Shown piece by piece: positions 17,171-24,092 of a DNA stretch of 24,092 bases. The notes under the pieces are model-generated. The model was not told the origin of the DNA and made no database searches. It was given only the letters and a program-made list of their open reading frames with translations. The stretch spans positions 1 to 24,092 of the forward strand of contig CAZJWR010000056.1 of assembly GCA_964549765.1 (NCBI GenBank). The letters run 5' to 3'. The position numbers and the translations under genes were made by a program. The stretch is from CAZJWR01 sp964549765 (GTDB lineage: Bacteria > Zixibacteria > MSB-5A5 > GN15 > JAAZOE01). How positions within the stretch are numbered: position 1 is the stretch's first letter; the number at the start of each line of letters is the position of its first letter.

Positions 17171-17429
17171 ACCCCTCCCCCCGGTTGGTTTTTGTGCATG
17201 ACATGTACCGTATACTCCATCCGTTGCGGGCACCTGAGAATCGATCTTGTGCTGAAATGAACACCCTATGGGCCGATGGCCGAAAATTCATCTGCGCCGC
17301 GATCGACCGACGCACGAACCAATGTAAATATAATACGCCAAAAGGCAACAGTTTTTATCGGTGACGACGAAATTTCTTATCCCTTCCGACGGGCCGAATC
17401 GACCGGGAATATTCGGATGCCAAAAGAAA
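17171..17429. other. gap upstream of the STAS-like gene
   Basis: This gap should hold the promoter of the STAS-like gene. AT-rich sequence with TATTAT on the minus strand lies near 17325, but no -35 box is well placed. No ORF or RNA gene was recognised here. Confidence 0.3.
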
Positions 17430-17460
17430 CGGCAGGGAAACCGTCGTGGTTTCCCTGCCG
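17430..17460 (-). terminator. terminator of the dockerin gene
   Basis: CGGCAGGGAAACC (17430-17442) is exactly complementary to GGTTTCCCTGCCG (17448-17460), with a 5-nt loop. On the minus strand it is followed by TTTCTTTTGG, and it lies 82 bp after the stop of the dockerin gene. Confidence 0.85.
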
Positions 17461-17542
17461 TGTGTTTCATATGAACGACGGAGTAGGGGGATCTGCCAAA
17501 ATGTCGTTTCCGCCCGTCGTTCCAAAAATTACATCATCGAGT

Positions 17543-20500
17543 TTACGGCACGCAACCGCAAACCGGCGGCGGACCGCTCTTGAAGATGTAGTTAATCAGG
17601 TGCACCGCATCGCCGATGTTGATGGCGCAATCGCCGTTGGCGTCACCCTCGTTCAAACATGGCGGCGGCGGACCGCTCTTGAAGATATAGTTGATCAGGT
17701 GCACGGCGTCGCCGATGTTGACGGCAGCGTCGTCATTGGCATCACCGGCCATATCGCAACAATCACCGGATACGAAGCATTTAATTTCGTCGTGACCGGC
17801 GATGAAATCGTTGGCCAGATCAACATTGGCCTTGAGATCGCTCGCGCCGGGATCTTCCTTCGACGTGGTGAGAATCTTGACCACGCAGAGGGTGTCGTTC
17901 GGATCCATGTCGTAGACGCCGAAGGTTACCACCGTGTTCAGGTCTTCGCCCGTGTCGGCCGGATTATTCGGGTAGTTCTTCCACCAGTACCCGTCGTTGC
18001 CGGTCATGGTGGCATAGGTCGTATCCGGCGAGAACGGGTTGTCGGCGAACCCTGCCCCAGTGGGCGGTGTCGTCGTGTACACGAAGACGTCGTTTTCGAG
18101 CACCAGGTAGTTCTTGAAGCCCAGAGTATCCTGAGGGGCTCCGACATTCTTGGCCGCCGCAATACCGGCAAAGCGGTCGCAGTCTTGCAGGGTGTCGCAC
18201 GGATCGTGCTGATTGTCGCCGCTGCAACTTTGATAGACCAGGTTGCGGGTGGGATCGTTGCCCGGGAAGTTCTCCGAACCGTGCTCATGCGATTCGACGT
18301 CCCAGTCCAGGACCTCACCGGCAGCCACGCCGGTCAGGGTCACCTCGGTCCGGTTCCAGAATTTCAGCTTCTGAATGACGTAGCCGCAGTTGGTCGCATC
18401 ATTCTTCGGCGCATAATACTCGACGATCATGCCGATGGTCGAGTCGCCGGTCAGAAATTCGGCCGTGGCGTAGGTGTAATCGGCGTTGCCCGTGCTGTCG
18501 ACGAACAGCGGCGAAATCGCCCGCATGGTGTTGGGCGTACCATAGTAATTGTCAAACGCGGAGTGGTAGCACACCTTCGTCCCCGCGACGTCGCGGCAGA
18601 TGAGCGGCGAAGCGTCGTAGAGATAGACGGTTGCACAATTATCCGCATCGTCCGTGAAGTCGAGCGAGGCGTTGGCCGCGTTATTGCTCATCTGGCCGTT
18701 GTTGTACACCCGCAGACGCTTGCAAGTCGTAGCAATGACGGCGTGCTCGATAGCCTGATAATAATCGCTCACGAGAATGCACATCGGCACCGTTACGAGA
18801 TTGGGGGGTGTTTCACCGGCCTGCTGGGTGATGACGATTTCGTAATTGACGATGACGAATTCGTCTTCGCCGGTTGTCACGATGTGGAGATCAACCAACA
18901 CCTGACCGCCGGCCGGGGGTATCGAGATTGCCGCATTCGGCGTGGCGGTCACGACGGTGTTACCGCTGCCGCCGCTGACGTAGTTAACTGCAATATTAAC
19001 CGGGCTGTTGGCGAGAATGCCGGGGTTTTCCATCGTCATCGTTACCGTCGTGTCGCCGGTGGTGCCCAGAGCGATGACGCCCTGGTCATAGCAAACACCG
19101 AATTCATTCGGTGTGACCAAGAAGCCCGGCTCGGGAACGGCCTCACGGCACGGATACACCATCCACCGCACCGGGTTCAGATTCCACACGCCCGATTCGG
19201 TCTGGAGGCAGGCGCCCGGAGTCAGGTCGTTCACATAAATGATATCGACCGCCGGACCGCTGACGGCCAGCTTGCAGTTGTCGACGCGGCCGTAACGGGC
19301 CATCGACGACCAGTTCTCACTGTTGCAGGTGCCGTCGCTGGCACTAAAGCCGGTTGGACGGGTGCACTCACCCGGCGAATGGGCCGGACCGGTTACCGTC
19401 TGCGGCCTGTCCCAACCATCGTACACGGGGTCATAAACGGTCATATAGAGCTGCCCCGCAACAACCCGCCCCTGGGCGCCGGCTTCGCCATCATAGGTGC
19501 CGCACGGATTTGTCTCGGTACCGAATTGCGTATAGCAAATATAGAATTTGCCGTCGCATTCGGAGATCGTCATCTTGGCCGCATCGGTGCCCCAGGCATG
19601 ACCGATGCAATCGCCACCGGTATCCCAGTAGGCCTTGATGACAGGCCTGATTTCGTCCGTCTTCTGGTTCCAATGGTAAATCGCGCCCTGACGACGATAA
19701 AGCGTGATAGCGCTCGGATCATCCGTACCCCAGCGACGACCACCCCACACGATCTGCAAATAATCGTTCGGGTCGTCCTGAATCGACCACAACGCCGACA
19801 TATCGCAATAGGCTTTAATAACGCTCAACGAATCGTAGCTGGTCAGGTTGCCGCCGACGTTCGGGTTGTACCCGCCGCCGATACCCAGATCTACAGTGTG
19901 GCCAATCGAGGGATTGCCCAGCTTGGTCGTGTTGGTCGCCCAGGCAGCGCCGTTATCGGTCGCGATGGCAAACCAGACATCGTTCTCGTACTGATTGGCG
20001 TATTCTGTGGCGATGCCCTGATCACGATGATAATCGACGGGCGCATTCCACACTATCGCCACTTTGTCGCTGATCGGAGAAGAGGTCACCGTCACGTTGA
20101 GATTCATCACGGTATCGATGACGTGCTGATCGGACCAGACTCCCTCGTCGAGACCGTAGGGACCCACGCGACGATAATAAGAGATCGTCTCAGGATCGCC
20201 CAGGGCACCACCTGATTCGGCGGCTACCATGTGGAGCACATAGTCGGCGCCGTCGATATCCCAATCGTGCTTGGGCCAGACATTTGAGTTGTCCACGCCA
20301 GAGCCGGTGCCAGCGTTCTGATAATAGCCATATATATCGGTCGGTCCATCAGCCAGAAAGACACCGAACACCGAACCGCCCTGATAATAATCCCAATAGG
20401 CCACTGGGGCATATCCAGTGACGGCCTGATGGGCCACCGGCACCGCCCAACTGTTGCTGGCATCGAGGTTGTGCGCATCCATGCCGACATACCCGGCAAA

Positions 20501-20968
20501 AGCGCCCTCGATACGAGTCCCGCCGGTCGCAAACGCATACCCCGAACAATCGCCGATATTATACGCCTGGTAGCCGACGCCAGCATTAACGCCGGCATTG
20601 GCGTTCTGCTGGTCCATCCAGTCCATATGAATGTAGGTCCCGTAGGGGGCATTGTTGGTATAACCGACGCGATGTTCGATCTGACGACCCATCGTGCAGT
20701 TATGCTGAAAATCATGCGACGTCTGCCCGACGCCGTCAGGGTTCGCCCGCGAACCGCTTCCCCCGAGAAACATCTTCTCCGGGGGCGCCGTAGGCGCGGT
20801 AGAGCTTTGGCCGGATTCATTTGGGAAACCATAGACCGGCACAAAGCGGGCGGGGATAGTGGCCTGCTGGTCGGTCGGTTTCTGCATTTTGTCCGCGCCA
20901 AGACTCACCGATACAAACACAAGAATAAGGAAGGAGAGGAGGAACACTGCTGCAAGTTTCCTTACCAT
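17543..20968 (-). CDS. large secreted protein with two C-terminal dockerin type I repeats
   Basis: The protein is 1141 aa. A signal peptide (1-24) is followed by a Gly/Asn/Tyr-rich region. A middle part resembles sialidase-type propeller blades: NDVWFAIATDNGAAW is like a BNR repeat. Ig-like strands follow (about 620-720). The last 70 residues hold two dockerin EF-hand-like repeats, GDANDDAAVNIGDAVHLI and GDANGDCAINIGDAVHLI, each ending in FKSGPPP. In cellulosomes dockerins dock on cohesins with calcium; here no cohesin is visible and the role is unknown. Many Cys residues suggest disulfides. AAAGGAGATT before 20968 supports the start. It has its own promoter and terminator, so it is a single-gene unit. 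Confidence 0.88.
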   Translation of the reverse strand: MVRKLAAVFLLSFLILVFVSVSLGADKMQKPTDQQATIPARFVPVYGFPNESGQSSTAPTAPPEKMFLGGSGSRANPDGVGQTSHDFQHNCTMGRQIEHRVGYTNNAPYGTYIHMDWMDQQNANAGVNAGVGYQAYNIGDCSGYAFATGGTRIEGAFAGYVGMDAHNLDASNSWAVPVAHQAVTGYAPVAYWDYYQGGSVFGVFLADGPTDIYGYYQNAGTGSGVDNSNVWPKHDWDIDGADYVLHMVAAESGGALGDPETISYYRRVGPYGLDEGVWSDQHVIDTVMNLNVTVTSSPISDKVAIVWNAPVDYHRDQGIATEYANQYENDVWFAIATDNGAAWATNTTKLGNPSIGHTVDLGIGGGYNPNVGGNLTSYDSLSVIKAYCDMSALWSIQDDPNDYLQIVWGGRRWGTDDPSAITLYRRQGAIYHWNQKTDEIRPVIKAYWDTGGDCIGHAWGTDAAKMTISECDGKFYICYTQFGTETNPCGTYDGEAGAQGRVVAGQLYMTVYDPVYDGWDRPQTVTGPAHSPGECTRPTGFSASDGTCNSENWSSMARYGRVDNCKLAVSGPAVDIIYVNDLTPGACLQTESGVWNLNPVRWMVYPCREAVPEPGFLVTPNEFGVCYDQGVIALGTTGDTTVTMTMENPGILANSPVNIAVNYVSGGSGNTVVTATPNAAISIPPAGGQVLVDLHIVTTGEDEFVIVNYEIVITQQAGETPPNLVTVPMCILVSDYYQAIEHAVIATTCKRLRVYNNGQMSNNAANASLDFTDDADNCATVYLYDASPLICRDVAGTKVCYHSAFDNYYGTPNTMRAISPLFVDSTGNADYTYATAEFLTGDSTIGMIVEYYAPKNDATNCGYVIQKLKFWNRTEVTLTGVAAGEVLDWDVESHEHGSENFPGNDPTRNLVYQSCSGDNQHDPCDTLQDCDRFAGIAAAKNVGAPQDTLGFKNYLVLENDVFVYTTTPPTGAGFADNPFSPDTTYATMTGNDGYWWKNYPNNPADTGEDLNTVVTFGVYDMDPNDTLCVVKILTTSKEDPGASDLKANVDLANDFIAGHDEIKCFVSGDCCDMAGDANDDAAVNIGDAVHLINYIFKSGPPPPCLNEGDANGDCAINIGDAVHLINYIFKSGPPPVCGCVP
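17565..17746 (-). repeat. direct repeat encoding the dockerin pair
   Basis: Two copies (17565-17647 and 17664-17746) are offset by 99 bp, that is 33 codons. They share the stretch GGCGGCGGACCGCTCTTGAA and most of the rest, with changes mainly in third codon positions. This points to an older tandem duplication kept under protein-level selection. Confidence 0.8.
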
Positions 20969-21068
20969 ACCAATCTCCTTTCAATTGGTAAAAAGTCTTA
21001 GCAGTTGATCTTTTCATTTACACATAGGTGTAAGACACACAGTCAGCAAATCCCCTATGCTTCAAATG

Positions 21069-21097
21069 AATATATTATAAGCTGAGATTTTTTGCAA
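21069..21097 (-). promoter_or_regulatory. sigma70-like promoter of the dockerin gene
   Basis: On the minus strand TTGCAA (21092-21097) and TATATT (21069-21074) are separated by 17 bp, in an AT-rich stretch. The leader would be about 95 nt. Confidence 0.45.
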
Positions 21098-21319
21098 TGA
21101 TTTTCTACAGGGAAAAATCAAATATCCCCGCGAAAACCGCGAAAAATGAGGCTTCCCGGCTCATTGGATAAAATGGACTTATAGATTCCAGTTTAACGCC
21201 GCCGCACGATCACATCCTCCGCTTTCCCCACCGGAACAGCAAGATCCCAAAATACCTTCGAATATGAAACGCTTTGCACTTCCGGTGTGACAGAGGCGTC
21301 GCGCTGTTCGTATCGGAAA

Positions 21320-21378
21320 GCAGAATCTGCGAGTCGGTCGAAACCGGACTGATTCAGTGCAAGCGCAGAATCTGCGAG
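21320..21378. repeat. 14-bp direct repeat in a non-coding gap
   Basis: GCAGAATCTGCGAG occurs at 21320-21333 and again at 21365-21378, 45 bp apart. The rest of the gap from 20969 to 21512 holds the dockerin promoter, this repeat and a hairpin near 21458. The short ORFs in it have no supported start. Confidence 0.45.
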
Positions 21379-21444
21379 AACGCTTTTCGACACGAAAGGA
21401 GGTTATTTGCAGAATATTTTTTGTCGAAGCCGGCTCAACACGAC

Positions 21445-21472
21445 CCCGGGGCGACATACCTGTCGCCCCGGG
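21445..21472 (-). terminator. hairpin after the T9SS-type gene
   Basis: CCCGGGGCGACA (21445-21456) is exactly complementary to TGTCGCCCCGGG (21461-21472), with a TACC loop. It lies 40 bp past the stop of the 623-aa gene. The tail on the minus strand is GTCGTGTTG, not T-rich, so termination strength is uncertain. Confidence 0.55.
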
Positions 21473-21512
21473 TATTGTCCTGTGCCGCAATAGTGCGGGT
21501 GCACCGAAAAAG

Positions 21513-23384
21513 CTACTTTAACAGCACCATCTTGCGGCATCGGCTGAATTCGCCTGCGTCCAGCCGATAGAAGTAAATACCGCTGGCCACCGGGCGGCCC
21601 TGATAGTCGTCCCCGTCCCAGGTTCTGACATATTGCCCCGCCTGGAGGTCATCGTCGACGATCGTTTTGACCGTCTGGCCGAGAATATTGAAAACCGTCA
21701 GCGTCACATGCTGCGGCGACGGCAGGGCGAACTTAATAGTAGTGACGGGGTTAAACGGGTTGGGATAGTTCTGGTTGAGAGCGAATTGCTTCGGCAGAAT
21801 ATTTCCGATATTACCCGTTAGATAAAGTTCGGTACCGATGATCAAGCGCCCGGAAACGACATTGTCGCGCAGCTCGATCCGGCTGTTGTCCGAAAGCTCC
21901 GCGACGCCGCCGTCGCCCAAGACGATGACGGCCCGCATGCCGTGAGGAAGCCGGTTGATACCGGTTACGACAATGGCGCGGCCGGTTCCCGGCGAAACCA
22001 CGAACGTCCATTCGGCGCCGTCAGCGAAGGGCGGCCGGTAGTCACTGCGCCGTAGGCGACTGAACTCGTTTTCCGGCAGCCGGAATGCCAGATACGCCCC
22101 GCTTGGGGCCGGTGGCGGTTCGCTCATGTCGTGATCGTCCGAACCGACCTGTGCGTCCGGTTGGACGCCGGCGAAGTTGCCGTCGTCTATCAAACCGTTC
22201 GCTTCCAACCGCAAGTGGACGCTCCAATTATCCGCCGACCACGAATTCGCGAATTGGTTCAGCGGCTTAAGCAGCGATTTGGTCGCTTCCTGATAAGGGA
22301 ATAGCATCTTGACGCCGGACCGTTTGACGAAGACAAAAAAACCATCCCACGGCGGGATAGTCGGAGGCTCGTAATAAAAGCTTCCATTGTAGTAATAATC
22401 CGCGTCATCGATAACGCTGGTGCTGTGCCCGATCACCACCCCGCCGGTGTCCAGCCTGACATCGTTCCAAGTGACCCCGAACGCCAGCGGGTTGCCGACC
22501 AGATTCCAGCCGGAGTCAAGGTCGACTTCGTAATAGTCGTTTCCGCCCTCGTTACGATTGGGGCGGCGGGAAAATCCGGGCGCACCGTATGATTTGAGCG
22601 TCCGCTGAATCAGCCAGTACCCTTTTCCGGGGGTGGCCGATGTTGCGCTGGGGTACTCAATGGCCGTCCCGGTGCTGCTGGTGAAACTCCACAGCCGCCA
22701 CTGCTTATTATCAATCGGGCCAAAGTCGTCACTAAATATCGTCACGACGTCGGTCGGGCCTGCGATTTCCATGGGCACCCCGACGATGCGGTATTTCATC
22801 GATGTTATTGGCGTCGGCCGTTGCGCCTCGGCGTTGGTCAATTGCACCCGGAAGGCATAGGGCACGGCGGGGGTCCCGATATTGACCGTGGCGCTTCCTT
22901 GGGTAATCACGAAATAGTATTCGAGACCCCGCACCGTCAGCAGGTTGGCGCTGACGGTATATACCAAGGTGTCTCCGGTGCCGGCACTCATCGCGGCCGG
23001 TTGGTAGGAAGCACCGCCGCCAAGCCGGTAATAGACTGTCCCCGTGGTTGCGCCGCCCGGAACGTAGCCTACTTTTAGTGTCTGGGATGTTTTCGTCACC
23101 GTCTTCAGCGGCGGGCCGTCGTATACGGCGGTAAATCCGGGTGTGACGAACGTCCCCGGCACGACGCCGCCACCAAGGGTATAAGCAGCGCTCATCGAAA
23201 TGCCGCCGCCGGTCAGCGGTACGGCTCCGACGGCGCCATAGTTGGTCGAACCCGACGTGCCGCCTCCTCCCACTGGAGTTGCGGCCGTCAATTGGTAGCT
23301 GGCGCTGGATGCCTGGGCCGCCGCAATGCCTGACCAAAGGACGACCAGCAACAGGACGATCAGTATATATAAAAACGTTCTCAT
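21513..23384 (-). CDS. secreted protein with T9SS type A C-terminal sorting domain
   Basis: The protein is 623 aa. A signal peptide (1-23, ending AAAQA) is followed by a Gly/Thr/Ser-rich N-terminal part and a region with Ig-like strands. Residues about 530-623 are the Por secretion/FlgD-like sorting domain, with NQNYPNPFNPVTTIKF and the end motif GIYFYRLDAGEFSRCRKMVL. In Bacteroidota and relatives this domain directs passage across the outer membrane by the type IX system; whether this organism has one cannot be seen here. The body has no recognised enzyme motif. GAAGGAGAT before 23384 supports the start. It is 115 bp downstream of the partial repeat protein, in the same direction, and may share its mRNA. 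Confidence 0.88.
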   Translation of the reverse strand: MRTFLYILIVLLLVVLWSGIAAAQASSASYQLTAATPVGGGGTSGSTNYGAVGAVPLTGGGISMSAAYTLGGGVVPGTFVTPGFTAVYDGPPLKTVTKTSQTLKVGYVPGGATTGTVYYRLGGGASYQPAAMSAGTGDTLVYTVSANLLTVRGLEYYFVITQGSATVNIGTPAVPYAFRVQLTNAEAQRPTPITSMKYRIVGVPMEIAGPTDVVTIFSDDFGPIDNKQWRLWSFTSSTGTAIEYPSATSATPGKGYWLIQRTLKSYGAPGFSRRPNRNEGGNDYYEVDLDSGWNLVGNPLAFGVTWNDVRLDTGGVVIGHSTSVIDDADYYYNGSFYYEPPTIPPWDGFFVFVKRSGVKMLFPYQEATKSLLKPLNQFANSWSADNWSVHLRLEANGLIDDGNFAGVQPDAQVGSDDHDMSEPPPAPSGAYLAFRLPENEFSRLRRSDYRPPFADGAEWTFVVSPGTGRAIVVTGINRLPHGMRAVIVLGDGGVAELSDNSRIELRDNVVSGRLIIGTELYLTGNIGNILPKQFALNQNYPNPFNPVTTIKFALPSPQHVTLTVFNILGQTVKTIVDDDLQAGQYVRTWDGDDYQGRPVASGIYFYRLDAGEFSRCRKMVLLK

Positions 23385-23499
23385 ATCTCTATCTCCTTCA
23401 CATCATCGGCCTTCTTAGCCGGCACCTGATGATCGAAGAATATCGGTGCCCGCTCATGGCCAATGACTGACTGGCTTGAAATATCGAAAATTCTCATTC

Positions 23500-24092
23500 T
23501 CAATACCTGTTGGGGAAGAAAATAGCCGTCAGATAGAGATCCGTCAGGTTTATCGAGTTGGAGGAGAATGTGGCCGACTTTTGCCCAAGGGCATAAAACG
23601 TCCTATTCCCTGCACTTACTGGCGCAACATAGCTTGCCGAATAAGCTTGATAAAATCGGGCGGTGCCGGATCCATCCAGTCGACCGATACCGACTCCACT
23701 GGACATGGAAGACGTGGATGTGCTGACGCCGACCGTAGCAGTCGTATTATCTCCGAAGAATACGGCACTCCCGGTCAGCATTACGAGTACATATCCCGAC
23801 GTGGGACAACTCACGGTAACGGATCCAAGATTGGTCAAAGTCGTTGTCAACCCACTATAACTCCCGATTGCATTGTACTCCACACCTGCGTTGCCGGAAA
23901 TCTTGCTTATAGCGATCGCAGCGCTGGCGCTGATATCACCATTACCGATAGTGCCGTCGACGATATTCGACGTCGTTACCGAATTCCCAGCGAGATCGCT
24001 ATTGGTAACGGCGCCCCCGGCGATTTTGGCTGATGTGACCGAGTTGTCGGCTATATCATTCGTGGCAAGGGAATACGGGGCCGCCGTGAGAA
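23500..24092 (-). CDS. C-terminal part of a repeat-containing surface-type protein
   Basis: The frame is open from the window edge to TGA at 23500, about 197 codons. The N-terminus lies outside. The first 65 visible residues are short degenerate repeats of about 10-11 residues: DIADNSVTSAKIAGGAVTN, then SDLAGNSVTTSNIVDGTIG. This is the pattern of beta-helical or trimeric fibre proteins with a PYSLA stretch just before. A beta-rich tail rich in Thr, Ser and Gly follows, ending FFPNRY. Such proteins are usually secreted or on the cell surface, sometimes fibre-like. An internal GTG at 23883 could be mistaken for a start, but the frame continues well upstream in the same repeat style. Confidence 0.7.
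   Translation of the reverse strand, partial: LTAAPYSLATNDIADNSVTSAKIAGGAVTNSDLAGNSVTTSNIVDGTIGNGDISASAAIAISKISGNAGVEYNAIGSYSGLTTTLTNLGSVTVSCPTSGYVLVMLTGSAVFFGDNTTATVGVSTSTSSMSSGVGIGRLDGSGTARFYQAYSASYVAPVSAGNRTFYALGQKSATFSSNSINLTDLYLTAIFFPNRY

Noticed and set aside
17565..17746. Possible CRISPR from the repeated segments
   Set aside because: There are only two copies, they code for dockerin repeats, and no spacers are present.
17276..20215. Long plus-strand open frame (979 codons) opposite the dockerin gene
   Set aside because: It has no domain, signal or ribosome site. The minus strand has a signal peptide, dockerin repeats and a terminator, so this frame is a codon-bias shadow.
23500..23883. 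Separate 127-aa gene starting at GTG 23883
   Set aside because: The frame is open upstream to the window edge with matching repeat sequence, so this is the tail of a longer protein.

Overview
The window looks like chromosomal DNA of an uncultured Gram-negative bacterium of the FCB type, most like Candidatus Zixibacteria. This is an inference from the gene content, not a marker-gene result. The evidence is: a secreted protein ending in two dockerin type I repeats, a secreted protein ending in a Por/T9SS type A sorting domain (the NYPNPFNP motif), a TPR-sigma54 activator, a SppA protease fused to an outer-membrane-like N-terminus, and a palindromic intergenic repeat common in such genomes. No rRNA, tRNA, CRISPR array, transposase or phage gene was seen.

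Layout. 1-2464: on the minus strand, a TPR plus sigma54-type AAA+ activator that stops abruptly before its DNA-binding end. It is preceded by a leader of about 350 nt with a good sigma70-like promoter and two possible short ORFs. 2465-6027: on the plus strand, a secreted M16 zinc peptidase and an EamA-type transporter, then a terminator. 6028-6702: non-coding, with a 141-bp inverted pair of REP-like units and a strong bidirectional terminator. 6703-9069: on the minus strand, a DUF4412-like exported protein and a KamA-family radical SAM enzyme whose residues differ from true lysine 2,3-aminomutase; another REP-like unit lies between them.

9479-16777: on the plus strand, an SPFH protein with three C-terminal zinc ribbons, overlapping a second zinc-ribbon protein; then the SppA fusion and a cytoplasmic S9 peptidase. 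16781-24092: on the minus strand, a small STAS-like protein, the 1141-aa dockerin protein, a 623-aa T9SS-type secreted protein, and the C-terminal part of a repeat-containing, probably surface protein that runs off the window.

How the genes may work together. The SPFH/zinc-ribbon pair overlaps by 23 bp and is almost certainly co-translated. It resembles the YdjI part of the Bacillus PspA/YdjGHI membrane-stress module, but no PspA is present here. The three large minus-strand genes at the right end are all cell-envelope or secreted proteins and form a surface-protein block. The M16, SppA-fusion and S9 peptidases lie within one 14-kb stretch, but nothing in the sequence shows that they act in one pathway. 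The least ordinary items are the barrel-SppA fusion, the SPFH/zinc-ribbon pair, the divergent KamA enzyme and the leader upstream of the truncated activator.
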